Below, one piece after another: positions 17,077 through 28,412 of a stretch of DNA of 64,000 bases (its first letter is position 1; each line of letters begins with the position of its first letter). The notes beneath the pieces are model-generated. The model searched no databases and had not been told where the DNA came from. It saw nothing but the letters and a program-made list of their open reading frames with translations. Source of the stretch: Actinomycetes bacterium (GTDB lineage Bacteria; Actinomycetota; Actinomycetes; Nanopelagicales; Nanopelagicaceae); the NCBI GenBank assembly GCA_025360085.1, contig JANYCW010000007.1:85054-149053 (forward strand), read 5' to 3'. The translations under genes and the position numbers were made by a program.

Positions 17077-18377
17077 AGCGCGAAATAACAGCAATGGCCG
17101 CCCTTGCATTGTCACTGAGTGTTGCTACGTTGTTAACCGGAACAATTCAACCCACGGGATTTTCAGAGATTTATCCAGCAGTCGTATGTCCACCAACATT
17201 AAATGGGCTCTCATCTCAGATATCGATCTCATCACGCCAAACACAGTTTCAAAACCTTGAGAATCGAAGTACTAAAACGATTCCATTTAATGTTTTAAGA
17301 TATCCAGTTTCTAAAGATTCACTAATAGTTTCGGCTACAGGAGTTACTCCAGTTGTTTGGCAAAGCCGAACTGGAAGTTGGGCTGGTGGAACGATTTGTT
17401 CTGGACCTGCGGCTTCGCAATGGTTCGTTGGTGCAAGTTCAGATGTAAGGACCCGCGGTCGCTTGATGATAATTAATAGTGGCTTAAGCGACGCCATTGT
17501 TGACGTTCAAGCTTTTTCAGAAAATGGGAAACAACCGTTGAAGTCGCTTGAACTTAAATCAAAGAGTATCTCAGTTCTCTCTCTCGATTCATTAGCAACT
17601 GGAGATCAAAAACTTGCCGTGCATGTTGTTCCGCGTTCGGGGCGGATAAATTCTTTCATGATTGATGAGCTTGGTGCAGGTTTACAAACTCTTGGTGGCG
17701 ATTTCGTAAATCCAATTGCATCAGAATCCAAATTGTTAATTATTCCCGCAATACCAAATCAACTACCGAGGAAGGGTATAAAAACTGCAGGTGCGCACAC
17801 TTTACGAATTCTTTCCGTCTCGGAAACGGATGCGTATTTCACATTAGAGGTACTATCGGCCGATGGACGTTTTGTTCCTGTTGGCTTTAATACGCGCAAA
17901 ATTAGCTCAGGAATCGTAAGTGAGTTTGCGCTATCACCAAAGATTTCAGCAAGCGCCTTTGCTGTGCGGATCACCTCCGATGAGCCCATCGTTGCTTCGG
18001 TTTCATCTATTGTGAATATCGCTGGACGTAGAGACTTTGTTTGGAGCTCACCAACACCAGCACTGGTGCCAATGGCCATAGCCCTCACGGGCTTATCACC
18101 ATTGATTGCCTTTGCAGGTGATGTAATCCAAGTAAAAATGCAGATCACTTTCGTCAACGGTAAAAACTCCTTAGTCAGCATAGTTGGCACTGATATTGCA
18201 ACATATCGAGTTCCTCCCTCAGCGCGATCAGTGTCAATTCTTAAAATTAGTTCCAAGACTCATGCTGGAGCCCTGGTGGCCTCGGCCAATGGTTACGGAT
18301 ACATACCCTTCACGCCTGGAAGCCTTTTAACAAAAGTTGAAATTCCACGTTCCAACATTCGCGTATTGATTCCATGA
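17073..18377 (+). CDS. DUF5719 family secreted or anchored protein
   Basis: A 434-residue protein with an N-terminal hydrophobic signal or anchor ('MAALALSLSVATLLTGTIQP') and a beta-rich exterior domain. Its place between the large glycosyltransferase and DUF3499 is where DUF5719 proteins are found in actinobacteria. The function is unknown; the four-base GTGA overlap with the glycosyltransferase gene suggests they act together on the cell surface. No enzyme motif was recognised. Confidence 0.75.
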   Translation: MKREITAMAALALSLSVATLLTGTIQPTGFSEIYPAVVCPPTLNGLSSQISISSRQTQFQNLENRSTKTIPFNVLRYPVSKDSLIVSATGVTPVVWQSRTGSWAGGTICSGPAASQWFVGASSDVRTRGRLMIINSGLSDAIVDVQAFSENGKQPLKSLELKSKSISVLSLDSLATGDQKLAVHVVPRSGRINSFMIDELGAGLQTLGGDFVNPIASESKLLIIPAIPNQLPRKGIKTAGAHTLRILSVSETDAYFTLEVLSADGRFVPVGFNTRKISSGIVSEFALSPKISASAFAVRITSDEPIVASVSSIVNIAGRRDFVWSSPTPALVPMAIALTGLSPLIAFAGDVIQVKMQITFVNGKNSLVSIVGTDIATYRVPPSARSVSILKISSKTHAGALVASANGYGYIPFTPGSLLTKVEIPRSNIRVLIP

Positions 18378-18419
18378 GAATCCCAAAAAAATGCGAGGCT
18401 TCCCACTAATGTTGTTCGC

Positions 18420-18791
18420 ATGAGCTCTCAGGCAAAACTTGGACGCGGTTGTTCGCGTGTTGGATGTCGCTCTGTTGCGACGATGACCTTGACCTATATC
18501 TACGCCGAATCAACGGCAGTAGTGGGTCCGCTTGCGACATTTAGTGAACCTCATGCCTACGATCTTTGCATGCTCCATGGAGAACGTTTAAAAGTTCCGC
18601 ATGGCTGGAGTGTCATTAAACAAGAGTTAACTGGAGAAGCGCATGGTCCGACCGAAGATGATTTGATGGCTATTGCCGATGCTGTTCGCGAAGTTGCTCT
18701 ACCAAAAAATAGCGAAAATGAAGTTCACAACTCGGATTCCAACCAACCACAAATCGGTCGCAGGGGTCATCTTCGCGCCGTTCCATCGTAG
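18420..18791 (+). CDS. DUF3499 family protein
   Basis: A 123-residue cytosolic protein with the family pattern 'CSRVGCRSVATMTLTYIYAESTAVVGPLA' and 'YDLCMLHGERLKVPHGW'. The paired cysteines and 'CMLH' suggest a small metal site, but this is inference. DUF3499 (Rv3258c-like) always lies beside phosphomannomutase and whiB2 in actinobacteria; its role is unknown. The C-terminal 30 residues are low-complexity. Confidence 0.87.
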   Translation: MSSQAKLGRGCSRVGCRSVATMTLTYIYAESTAVVGPLATFSEPHAYDLCMLHGERLKVPHGWSVIKQELTGEAHGPTEDDLMAIADAVREVALPKNSENEVHNSDSNQPQIGRRGHLRAVPS

Positions 18792-18799
18792 GCCGTTAA

Positions 18800-20158
18800 A
18801 TGGAGAATATTCCAAACATCTTCAAGGCCTACGATATTCGTGGATTAGTTGATGTTGAAATCACTCCCGAGTTTTGTTTTGCAACGGGAGTGGCGTTTGC
18901 CCGTTTTTTAAAGCAGGAGCGCGAGCCTGCCACGGTTGTGATTGCACAAGATATGCGAGCGTCATCACCTTCTTTAGCGCAAGCTTTTTCTGCAGGCGTC
19001 ACATCTACGGGTTTTGATGTAATAAGAATCGGTCTTGCCTCTACCGATATGTTGTACTTTGCCTCTGGGAAACTTGGTTTGCCTGGCGCAATGTTCACAG
19101 CCAGCCACAATCCCGCCGCGTACAATGGAATTAAATTGGCATTAAGTAGTGCCCGCCCCATTGGAAGAGAGTCTGGGCTTTTAACAATTGAAAATTTCGT
19201 TCGTATGGGTTCACCTCTTGAATTTCGCTCCGTTGGTGTTGAGACCACAACAGATATGCTCGAAGAGTATGTTGATTACCTTTTATCCCTTGTAGATCTT
19301 AAAGAAATTAGGCGGTTAAAAATTGTTGTTGATGCTGGAAATGGAATGGCAGGCCACACTGCTCCTGCTATTTTTTCACGAATTAATGTTGAGCTCATCC
19401 CTCTCTATTTTGAACTCGATGGGGATTTTCCAAATCACGAAGCAAATCCAATAGAGCCCAAGAATATTCGCGATTTGCAGCAAGCGGTAAAGAAGCAAAA
19501 GGCTGATTTAGGTCTTGCCTTTGATGGGGATGCCGATCGCTGTTTTCTTGTCGATGAAAATGGAAAGGCCGTAAATCCTTCGGATTTAACTTCTCTCATT
19601 GCCAAGCGCGAATTGGCCAAACACCCAGGTTCGACGATTATCTATAATCTCATTTCTTCCCGATCGGTCCTAGAAATCATCCAAGAGAGCGGTGGAACGG
19701 GCTTGCGAAGCCGCGTGGGGCATTCATATATTAAGGCGATGATGGCTGAGAGTGGCGCAATTTTTGGCGGCGAGCACTCAGGCCATTTCTATTTCAAAGA
19801 TTTCTGGAGGGCAGATTCAGGGGCACTAGCGGCATTACATGCAATTGCGGCCTTAGGGCAATCTCAGGTGAGTATGTCCAAGCTTTTGGCGCCTTTTCAA
19901 CGTTACGTGTCCAGCGGAGAAATCAATTCGCAAGTAAGCAATGCCGATGCTGCCATGGCACTCGTGGAGACGGCATTCATGGCCCGAAAAGGAGTAGAAC
20001 GTGATTACCTCGATGGCTTAAGCATCAGTGGGGATTCATGGTGGTTTAACCTTCGTCCATCCAATACCGAACCTCTCTTACGCCTAAATGTTGAGGCTAA
20101 GACGGCTACAGCCATGAGCAAGCTACGTGATGAAGTTCTCGCCTTGATTGGGAGTTAA
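18800..20158 (+). CDS. manB: Phosphomannomutase/phosphoglucomutase ManB
   Basis: A 452-residue alpha-D-phosphohexomutase with the phosphoserine loop 'TASHNPAAYNGIKL', the metal loop 'DGDADR', the sugar-binding loop 'GGEHSGH' and the phosphate-binding 'RPSNTEPLLRLN'. It interconverts mannose-6-phosphate and mannose-1-phosphate (or the glucose forms), feeding the sugar nucleotidyltransferase upstream. Synteny matches Rv3257c. It begins eight bases after DUF3499. Confidence 0.92.
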   Translation: MENIPNIFKAYDIRGLVDVEITPEFCFATGVAFARFLKQEREPATVVIAQDMRASSPSLAQAFSAGVTSTGFDVIRIGLASTDMLYFASGKLGLPGAMFTASHNPAAYNGIKLALSSARPIGRESGLLTIENFVRMGSPLEFRSVGVETTTDMLEEYVDYLLSLVDLKEIRRLKIVVDAGNGMAGHTAPAIFSRINVELIPLYFELDGDFPNHEANPIEPKNIRDLQQAVKKQKADLGLAFDGDADRCFLVDENGKAVNPSDLTSLIAKRELAKHPGSTIIYNLISSRSVLEIIQESGGTGLRSRVGHSYIKAMMAESGAIFGGEHSGHFYFKDFWRADSGALAALHAIAALGQSQVSMSKLLAPFQRYVSSGEINSQVSNADAAMALVETAFMARKGVERDYLDGLSISGDSWWFNLRPSNTEPLLRLNVEAKTATAMSKLRDEVLALIGS

Positions 20159-20226
20159 AGCGCCCGACTCATTACTCCCAATGGCTTACAGGGCAGTAAA
20201 CTAACGCCCTAGACACATCACTTTAA

Positions 20227-21524
<1,298 letters not shown>

Positions 21525-21525
<1 letters not shown>

Positions 21526-22211
21526 TGACTTTGGTTATGGTCGTCGATGACGATCAAGACCTCTCTGAAATGCTCGGAATTGTTTTAACTGGAGCAGGAA
21601 TTGACGTTGACCTCGTAAGTCGCGGCGATGAAGTTATGGATGTATTTCGAAACAATCCTCCAGATTTAGTGCTCCTTGATGTTATGTTGCCAGGTCTAGA
21701 TGGAATTGAAGTCTGCAAGTTAATTCGGGCTGAATCCATGGTGCCAATTATTATGCTCAGCGCCAAAAGTGATTCCTTTGATGTGGTGCGGGGTTTAGAG
21801 GCTGGCGCCGATGATTACATGGTCAAGCCATTTAAACATCCATCCGAGCTCATTGCTCGCATTCGCACACGATTACGTCGAACAAATACCGAAATTTCGG
21901 GGCTTTTAACTATCGGCGACCTAGCAATTGATGTACAAGCACACCAAGTTTTACGTGCAGGAAAACAGATCGCATTAACTCGGCTTGAATTTGACCTTTT
22001 AGTGGCGCTGGCGAAAGAGCCAGGACGAGTATTTTCACGTGATGCACTCTTGCGTGAAGTTTGGGGATATCGCCACTCAACTGATACCCGCTTGGTAAAT
22101 GTACATGTCCAAAGATTGCGTGCCAAAATTGAACACGATGCTGAGCGTCCAGAGATTGTTGTTACAGTTCGAGGAGTTGGTTACAAAGCTGGAGTAATGG
22201 GCAGTTCATAA
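21525..22211 (+). CDS. mtrA: Response regulator MtrA (OmpR family)
   Basis: A 228-residue response regulator with acidic pocket 'VDDDQD', phospho-acceptor 'LLDVMLPG', a conserved Lys in 'VKPF', and a C-terminal winged helix ('VWGYRHSTDTRLVNVHVQRLRAKIE', then 'VRGVGYK'). MtrA controls cell division and wall genes in actinobacteria. The ATG overlaps the ahcY stop by one base (TAATG), and mtrB follows two bases after its stop, so the three are likely cotranscribed. Confidence 0.93.
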
Positions 22212-22213
22212 TA

Positions 22214-23764
22214 ATGAACGGTCTTTTTTCGCGATTTCGTAATTCACTTGCCTTAAAAGTAATAGTTTCAACGGTAGTCCTTTCGTTAGGCGTCATTTAC
22301 GTTGCAGGTTCTGCCTTAAATTCGCAGTTATCTGCAGGTATTAAGAAGGTAAATCTAGAATCCTCATTAACGGAAGCCCGTTCTACGATTTTCAGCGCGA
22401 AATATCGTTTAGTTTTAGCGCAAGGGGAAAAAGAAGAGGCCGTGAGGAAAGTCATTGACGACGTAATCAGCGCAGCGACGTCACTGACTACGAGTGAAAA
22501 TGCACGTGAAGTTATATTTATTAAAAGTGAAGGAAATACTAAAAATATAAATTATGCGATTACCTCAAACTTTGTGGACCCAAATTCAATTCCGAAGTAC
22601 TTGAGTATGAGTGTTAGAAAAAGCAATGAGAATGTCTGGAGCTACATCACAATTAGGTACGTAGACGGTCGCAAGGTTCCAGGATTAGCAATCGGAGAAA
22701 AAGTACAAATCCCTAATGCCGGCCGATATGAGATGTATTTGGTCTTCTCACTGTCAAATCAAAATGCAACGCTTGCATTGATTACACGGTACTTGCTGCT
22801 TACGGGATTTTTCCTAATTTTTCTTATTGGATTAATTACATGGATGGTGTTGCGTCAAGTTGTGAAACCAGTACGAGAGGCAGCTCAGATCGCAAGTAAG
22901 TTTACTTCTGGAGATTTTTCGGAGCGAATGCATGTTCGTTCTCAAGATGAAATGGCCATCCTGGCAATGGCGTTTAATGATATGGCCGAGTCTCTGGCAG
23001 AGCAGTTTGCACGGCTAGAAAACCTATCTCGAGTTCAGCAACGTTTTGTCTCTGATGTTTCGCATGAACTCAGAACGCCTCTCACGACGCTTCGAATGGC
23101 ATCTGAAGTCATTTACTCAGCAAATGAGGATTTTGATCCAGTTCTGACCCGAAGTAGTGAATTAATGGTTGCCCAACTTGACCGATTCGAAAGATTGCTT
23201 GAAGATCTTCTGGAGATAAGCCGCTTTGATGCTGAAGCTGCAGAATTGGAAGCCGTTGATTTTGATTTGATTAGTCTGGTTCGGCGGTGTGCAGATGATT
23301 TAGCATTAGTTGCCCATCAGAACTCAACAGAGTTACGCATTTATACAATCGCATCTGAGGTAAGCATTAGTGCTGATATCCGTCGAGTTGAACGAATTTT
23401 GCGAAATCTGCTCACGAATGCCATCGATTTTGCCGATGAAAAGCCAATCACAATCACTATCGTTGCAAGTGATGAGGATGTTGCTGTAGGGGTGCGTGAT
23501 TCTGGTATCGGCCTTGACGAATCTTCACTTAATCGAGTTTTTGATCGATTCTGGCGTGCTGATTTGTCGCGCGCTCGTACGCGAGGCGGTACCGGGCTCG
23601 GCTTATCCATTGCCTTAGAGGATGCTCGATTACACAATGGTGAACTCGAAGTTTGGGGGAGACCTGATAAAGGGGCGCACTTCGTTTTGACACTTCCCCG
23701 TAAGGAGTCTACGAGCATAAATAGCAGGTTAATAAAACTGCAACCTGATGATTTCCACGAATAG
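22214..23764 (+). CDS. mtrB: Sensor histidine kinase MtrB
   Basis: A 516-residue membrane kinase: first membrane helix at about 14-32, an extracytoplasmic sensor domain, a second helix at about 192-215, a HAMP linker, the dimerisation/phospho-acceptor helix 'DVSHELRTPLTTL' and the ATPase domain with 'LRNLLTNAIDFAD', 'GVRDSGIGLD' and 'RTRGGTGLGLSIA'. It is the cognate kinase of MtrA. The lipoprotein gene lpqB, which usually follows mtrB, is absent; comF comes next after 48 bases. Confidence 0.92.
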   Translation: MNGLFSRFRNSLALKVIVSTVVLSLGVIYVAGSALNSQLSAGIKKVNLESSLTEARSTIFSAKYRLVLAQGEKEEAVRKVIDDVISAATSLTTSENAREVIFIKSEGNTKNINYAITSNFVDPNSIPKYLSMSVRKSNENVWSYITIRYVDGRKVPGLAIGEKVQIPNAGRYEMYLVFSLSNQNATLALITRYLLLTGFFLIFLIGLITWMVLRQVVKPVREAAQIASKFTSGDFSERMHVRSQDEMAILAMAFNDMAESLAEQFARLENLSRVQQRFVSDVSHELRTPLTTLRMASEVIYSANEDFDPVLTRSSELMVAQLDRFERLLEDLLEISRFDAEAAELEAVDFDLISLVRRCADDLALVAHQNSTELRIYTIASEVSISADIRRVERILRNLLTNAIDFADEKPITITIVASDEDVAVGVRDSGIGLDESSLNRVFDRFWRADLSRARTRGGTGLGLSIALEDARLHNGELEVWGRPDKGAHFVLTLPRKESTSINSRLIKLQPDDFHE

Positions 23765-23812
23765 TTTCCACAGCTAAAAAACTATTTACATAATTTAATT
23801 TAGCATTAAACG

Positions 23813-24469
23813 GTGCAAATCGTTGAGGGCTTTGGACAACTTCTTTTTCCAAGTCGGTGTTATGGTTGCGGAGTAATTGGAATTTCGATTTGTTCCCTCT
23901 GTCGGATCGAGTGGAGTCCACACCTTTACTCCTTAAGCATTGGCAGAATGCCTGTCCACTCATCAATCCTTTATTCTTCGATAGCCAGCAAGATTGTTTT
24001 GGCCGCAAAAGAAAATGGCTTAAGAGGTGCTGATACTTTGATTGTTGATTCAATAACGAACGTGTTAATAAGAACGCAATTAGATATGGCCCACGTGTGT
24101 TTGGTCCCAATTCCATCTTCTGCACTAGCGCGCCGCCGCCGAGGACGTAGTTTCATTGTAGATATCGTAAACCGAGTGAGCTTAGAACTTTCAGTGCCGA
24201 TGGCAAACTCACTCGAACTCACTCGAAAAGTTCGCGATCAAAGCGGTTTGCATGCAAAGGCACGTGCAGTCAACTTGGAGGGTGCTTTCGCTCTTAAAGT
24301 AGGCGCATATCCGCGAGGAAATCTCATACTCATTGATGATGTAGTGACAACTGGTGCAACCTTACGAGAGGCCGCTAGAGCCCTGTCCAGCCAAGGATTA
24401 CACGTTCTTGCCTCAGTTACCGCTTGTGTGGCCCAACCTCTAAGATATGAGAGTTCAAACAAGCGATAA
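23813..24469 (+). CDS. ComF family phosphoribosyltransferase-like protein
   Basis: A 218-residue ComF-type protein. An N-terminal zinc-ribbon-like part has 'CYGCGVIGISICSLC', and a type I phosphoribosyltransferase fold ends with the PRPP motif 'LILIDDVVTTGATL'. ComF proteins are linked to DNA uptake in naturally competent bacteria, but the actinobacterial copies (Rv3242c-like) have no proven role. The start is GTG. In mycobacteria hpf lies between this gene and secA; here the gap is only 22 bases. Confidence 0.87.
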   Translation: MQIVEGFGQLLFPSRCYGCGVIGISICSLCRIEWSPHLYSLSIGRMPVHSSILYSSIASKIVLAAKENGLRGADTLIVDSITNVLIRTQLDMAHVCLVPIPSSALARRRRGRSFIVDIVNRVSLELSVPMANSLELTRKVRDQSGLHAKARAVNLEGAFALKVGAYPRGNLILIDDVVTTGATLREAARALSSQGLHVLASVTACVAQPLRYESSNKR

Positions 24470-24491
24470 AAAAGACTGAAAGGCTCGATTA

Positions 24492-27164
24492 ATGCCAGCA
24501 TTTTTTGACCGAATTTTACGTGCAGGTGAAGGACGCCTTCTTCGTGAACTTGGCAAAGTCGTAGCCGTAGTCAACGAACATGAACCACGAATAAGTGCGC
24601 TCTCCGATGCTGATTTGCGCGCGCAGACTACGTTATTTCAAGATCGCTTCGCAAAAGGTGAAACCCTGGATGATTTACTGCCGGAGGCCTTTGCTGTGGT
24701 TCGTGAAGCCGCAAAGCGAACATTAGGCCAACGTCACTACGATGTTCAGCTCATGGGTGGAGCCGCCCTTCACAGAGGTAATATCGCGGAGATGCGCACG
24801 GGTGAAGGAAAAACTTTAGTTGCAACGCTTCCATCATATTTAAACGCTTTGGCTGGACGCGGTGTTCACGTAGTAACAACTAATGATTATTTAGCAGAGC
24901 GCGACAGCGAATGGATGGGGCGTGTCCATCGATTCTTAGGTTTAAGAGTTGGCGTAATTCTGGCCAATATGACGCCAAACGAACGTCGTGAGGCATACTT
25001 AAACGATATTACTTACGGCACAAATAATGAGTTCGGCTTTGATTATCTTCGTGACAACATGGCTTGGTCTCTTGAAGAGTGCGTTCAGCGCGAACATTTC
25101 TTTGCAGTCGTCGATGAAGTCGACTCAATCTTAATTGACGAAGCGCGGACTCCTTTAATTATCAGCGGTCCTGCCGATAAAGCAACGAAATGGTATGTGG
25201 AATTTGCTAATCATGTTGGAAAATTGCAACGCGATGTTCATTATGAAGTCGATGAAAAGAAGAAGACAGTAGGAATTTTAGAAGAAGGCGTCACGAAAGT
25301 TGAAGAATTATTGAAAATTGGCAACCTTTATGAGGCGGCAAATACGCCGATGATTGGCTACCTCAATAATGCCGTACGAGCCAAGGAGTTATTTAAACGC
25401 GATAAAGATTATGTGGTCATGAATGGTGAACTTCTAATTGTCGATGAGCACACCGGCCGCATGCTAGCTGGCCGTCGATATAGCGAAGGGTTACATCAAG
25501 CTCTGGAAGCAAAAGAGCGTATCGAGATCAAAGATGAAAACCAGACATTAGCGACAATTACTTTGCAAAACTATTTCCGCCTTTACAGCAAGTTGTCAGG
25601 TATGACAGGAACGGCAATGACGGAAGCCTCAGAGTTTTATCAGATATATAAACTTGGTGTGGTTCCAATTCCTACTAATCGCGACATGATTCGCATCGAC
25701 CAATCCGATTTGGTTTATAAATCCGAAGCGGGAAAATTCAAGGCGGTAACCGCGGACATCGCAGATAAACATCGGAAAGGTCAGCCAGTCTTGGTTGGAA
25801 CAGTAAGTGTTGAAAAATCTGAGGAGCTTTCGGCATTCTTGCGCAAATCGGGCGTTCCCCACGAAGTTCTTAATGCTAAGCATCACCAAAGGGAAGCCTC
25901 AATCATCGCCCGTGCTGGAGTTGCTGGGGCAGTAACGGTTGCAACAAATATGGCAGGTCGAGGTACTGACATTATGCTGGGTGGAAACCCTGAGTTCATG
26001 GCTGACTTCGAACTTCAACGCCGCGGAATTTCACCGGTGGATAATGCCCAAGATTACGAAGCGGCCTGGCCCGCTGAGATTGCGCGCCAAAAAGCCGCAG
26101 TGGAAAAAGGTCATGAGGAAGTCGTCGCCCTTGGTGGTCTTTATGTTCTTGGCACTGAACGCCATGAATCTCGTCGGATCGATAATCAGCTCCGAGGTCG
26201 CTCTGGTCGCCAGGGGGATCCTGGTGAATCACGCTTCTATCTTTCACTTGAAGATGAACTCATGCGCCGATTTAACTCAGGAATGGTTGAACGTTTCTTA
26301 ACTGCTGCCGGCATTCCAGAAGATGCTCCCATTGAATCCAAGATGGTCAGTAATGCCATTCGATCTGCTCAAACGCAAGTTGAGGCGCAAAACTTCGAAA
26401 TGCGTAAAAATGTTTTGAAGTATGACGATGTTATGAATCGCCAACGCCAGGTCGTTTACGGTGAGCGTCGGATTGTTCTTGAAGGTGAAGATATAAAAGA
26501 TCAAGTTGCCGATTTCGTTAGTGAGACTCTCACTGCATACGTGAGTATTGCTACTTCTGCTGGGTATTCTGAAGACTGGGATTTGGACACTCTCTGGAAT
26601 GCATTGAAAACAATTTATCCGATCTCTTTTTCAGTTGAAGAGTTAATCAAAGAAGTAGGTTCTCGGAGCGCAATCGATGTTGAGTATCTAAAGGCCCGCA
26701 TTATTGAGGACTGTAAACAAGCATATTTAAGGCGTGAAGAGAGTTTAGGTCGCGAAGTTATGCGCGAACTTGAACGAAAAGTTCTTCTGTCAGTTCTTGA
26801 TCGAAGGTGGCGCGAACATCTCTATGAGATGGATTATCTTCAAGAGGGAATTGGTTTGCGAGCCATGGCACAGAGAGATCCCTTAATTGAGTATCAACGC
26901 GAAGGCTATGACCTTTTCTCTGCCATGATGGAGGCAATCAAAGAAGAGATTGCGGGCTTTCTTTTCAATATTGAGGTCACCATTGAATCATCAAGCAACG
27001 AGATAACGGGTGCAGGTTTAGAAGCAAAACCGCGTCCAACATCTGGATTGCAGTACACGGCCGCGGATGAGTCAGGCGTTAAAACAACGAATGAAGTTTC
27101 TCGGAATGCACCATGCCCATGTGGCTCAGGTAAAAAATTTAAGCGCTGTCACGGCGCGAGTTAA
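24492..27164 (+). CDS. secA: Preprotein translocase ATPase SecA
   Basis: An 890-residue SecA with Walker A '[14 protein letters not shown]', the DEAD-like '[22 protein letters not shown]', the helicase motif '[13 protein letters not shown]', the arginine-rich '[13 protein letters not shown]', and a C-terminal SEC-C zinc domain '[14 protein letters not shown]'. It drives post-translational export through SecYEG. Length and the SEC-C tail fit the housekeeping SecA1 of actinobacteria. It converges with the Rv3235-like gene, overlapping by four bases. Confidence 0.96.
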   Translation: MPAFFDRILRAGEGRLLRELGKVVAVVNEHEPRISALSDADLRAQTTLFQDRFAKGETLDDLLPEAFAVVREAAKRTLGQRHYDVQLMGGAALHRGNIAEMRTGEGKTLVATLPSYLNALAGRGVHVVTTNDYLAERDSEWMGRVHRFLGLRVGVILANMTPNERREAYLNDITYGTNNEFGFDYLRDNMAWSLEECVQREHFFAVVDEVDSILIDEARTPLIISGPADKATKWYVEFANHVGKLQRDVHYEVDEKKKTVGILEEGVTKVEELLKIGNLYEAANTPMIGYLNNAVRAKELFKRDKDYVVMNGELLIVDEHTGRMLAGRRYSEGLHQALEAKERIEIKDENQTLATITLQNYFRLYSKLSGMTGTAMTEASEFYQIYKLGVVPIPTNRDMIRIDQSDLVYKSEAGKFKAVTADIADKHRKGQPVLVGTVSVEKSEELSAFLRKSGVPHEVLNAKHHQREASIIARAGVAGAVTVATNMAGRGTDIMLGGNPEFMADFELQRRGISPVDNAQDYEAAWPAEIARQKAAVEKGHEEVVALGGLYVLGTERHESRRIDNQLRGRSGRQGDPGESRFYLSLEDELMRRFNSGMVERFLTAAGIPEDAPIESKMVSNAIRSAQTQVEAQNFEMRKNVLKYDDVMNRQRQVVYGERRIVLEGEDIKDQVADFVSETLTAYVSIATSAGYSEDWDLDTLWNALKTIYPISFSVEELIKEVGSRSAIDVEYLKARIIEDCKQAYLRREESLGREVMRELERKVLLSVLDRRWREHLYEMDYLQEGIGLRAMAQRDPLIEYQREGYDLFSAMMEAIKEEIAGFLFNIEVTIESSSNEITGAGLEAKPRPTSGLQYTAADESGVKTTNEVSRNAPCPCGSGKKFKRCHGAS

Positions 27165-27727
27165 AGCAAAGTAAGGGCAGTACAGAGCCAGCGGTTATCA
27201 ATGCCTTCGAATCTAAAGACCAAGGCGCGTAATCGATCTGCGAATCTGACTGTGACGGTAGCTTCGCAGATTCCGTCGAGAGGTTGACTTATGTGGAGTC
27301 TCCTAATCCTGCCTAGATCCTTTTGACTACCTGATTTTTTCATTAACTCACAGTAAATACGGTGATGAAAAATTTTTGTTAATTGAGTTGGAGAGCGTCG
27401 TCCTGCAAATACCTCCAGAACATTGAGTGTAAAATTCATGCACCAAACATTTAGTTCTGGAAGATCTTCAGAAGATGTCGCAACTGGCGCAAAGTCTGGA
27501 TCAAATTCATCATCAAAGACACTTGGGACAAGGTAGCGCCTGCTTTTTTTAGGAAGTACTGACATTGGCCGAGGTCGAAAGATTTCAAGAACTGGGTGAA
27601 GCCAATCTTCATTTTCATCGCTTGATATTGAGCTGAGTATGGTTTTGCGAAACGTGGGAACATCTTCATATACATAATTAGTAGTCATAGAGTTCAGATT
27701 TGTCACTTTGATAGAGGAATTCATCAA
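27161..27727 (-). CDS. Rv3235-like (DUF6459) protein
   Basis: A 188-residue protein whose C-terminal half ends '[10 protein letters not shown]'-like as '[30 protein letters not shown]', the closing pattern of the Rv3235 family found near secA in actinobacteria. The N-terminal half is unconserved. The function is unknown. The start could instead be the in-frame ATG at 27688 (MTTNYV). It overlaps secA's 3' end tail to tail. Confidence 0.72.
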   Translation of the reverse strand: MMNSSIKVTNLNSMTTNYVYEDVPTFRKTILSSISSDENEDWLHPVLEIFRPRPMSVLPKKSRRYLVPSVFDDEFDPDFAPVATSSEDLPELNVWCMNFTLNVLEVFAGRRSPTQLTKIFHHRIYCELMKKSGSQKDLGRIRRLHISQPLDGICEATVTVRFADRLRALVFRFEGIDNRWLCTALTLL

Positions 27728-27812
27728 CTCAAAGGCGGAACCTGAGTCATCCGGATTGATGACTGTGTATAGCCAATCTCAAGAAATGGCACGATGGCCT
27801 TGGGTTTGACTT

Positions 27813-28412
27813 ATGGTTAATAAAAAAGACAGATCTCAATCGCGAACAGCAGTGGCAATCACTCTCATCGTAGCTTCTTTCGTTTCGGCGGTCCTGCTGG
27901 CCACATTTTCAATGCGAGGTGGCGAGTATTGGGTTGCGATTTCAGATACGAGCCCCGGTCACCAACTCATTGCCAGCGACATCGAACTTCGACACTTCGA
28001 TTTAGATGCAAGTTCTTCACTCTATTTAGCCAAAGCCGACGTTGCAGTAGGAATGATTGCAACTAGCAAACTCGTTCCCGGCCAAATATTGAGTTGGCAA
28101 AACATTAACTCTACTAGCAGCATATTGGCTTCAAGCGCCGTACCAATTAGTATTCGCGCCTCAGATGTTGCCGCAGGTATCCAAATAGGTGAAGGTATTG
28201 ATATCTACTGGGTCATAGATAACCAAAATGGCGAACTACCTGTTGAGCCACTTATGATTTTAGGTGGGGTTGTGCTCTTGAGTTATGACCAAAAAAGTAA
28301 AAACTTTGGATCTGATGCAGCCCTTACAGTAGCTGTTGAAGAGACTCAGGTTCTCAGGCTCCTTAAGGCCACCACACACGGGCGGCTAGTTGTAGTTCGG
28401 TCTCATGTCTGA
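27813..28412 (+). CDS. SAF-domain membrane-anchored protein (CpaB/RcpC-like)
   Basis: A 199-residue protein with an N-terminal membrane anchor (about 13-32) and a SAF domain: 'AISDTSPGHQLIASDIELRHFDLD' and 'AVGMIATSKLVPGQILSW' are the two halves of the beta-clip. It resembles CpaB/FlgA-type pilus assembly proteins, but no pilin, secretin or pilus ATPase is nearby. It overlaps the next CpaE-like gene by eight bases, so the pair is a unit. The partner structure is unknown. Confidence 0.78.
   Translation: MVNKKDRSQSRTAVAITLIVASFVSAVLLATFSMRGGEYWVAISDTSPGHQLIASDIELRHFDLDASSSLYLAKADVAVGMIATSKLVPGQILSWQNINSTSSILASSAVPISIRASDVAAGIQIGEGIDIYWVIDNQNGELPVEPLMILGGVVLLSYDQKSKNFGSDAALTVAVEETQVLRLLKATTHGRLVVVRSHV

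Noticed and set aside
20190-20210. AGGGC/GCCCT hairpin upstream of the SAH hydrolase, considered as a SAH or SAM riboswitch
   Set aside because: Only five base pairs with an 11-base loop, no pseudoknot partner and none of the conserved SAH-riboswitch core could be found.
23760-23812. 'TTTCCACAG' after mtrB as a DnaA box or origin signal
   Set aside because: A single imperfect copy, no cluster of boxes and no dnaA or dnaN gene nearby.
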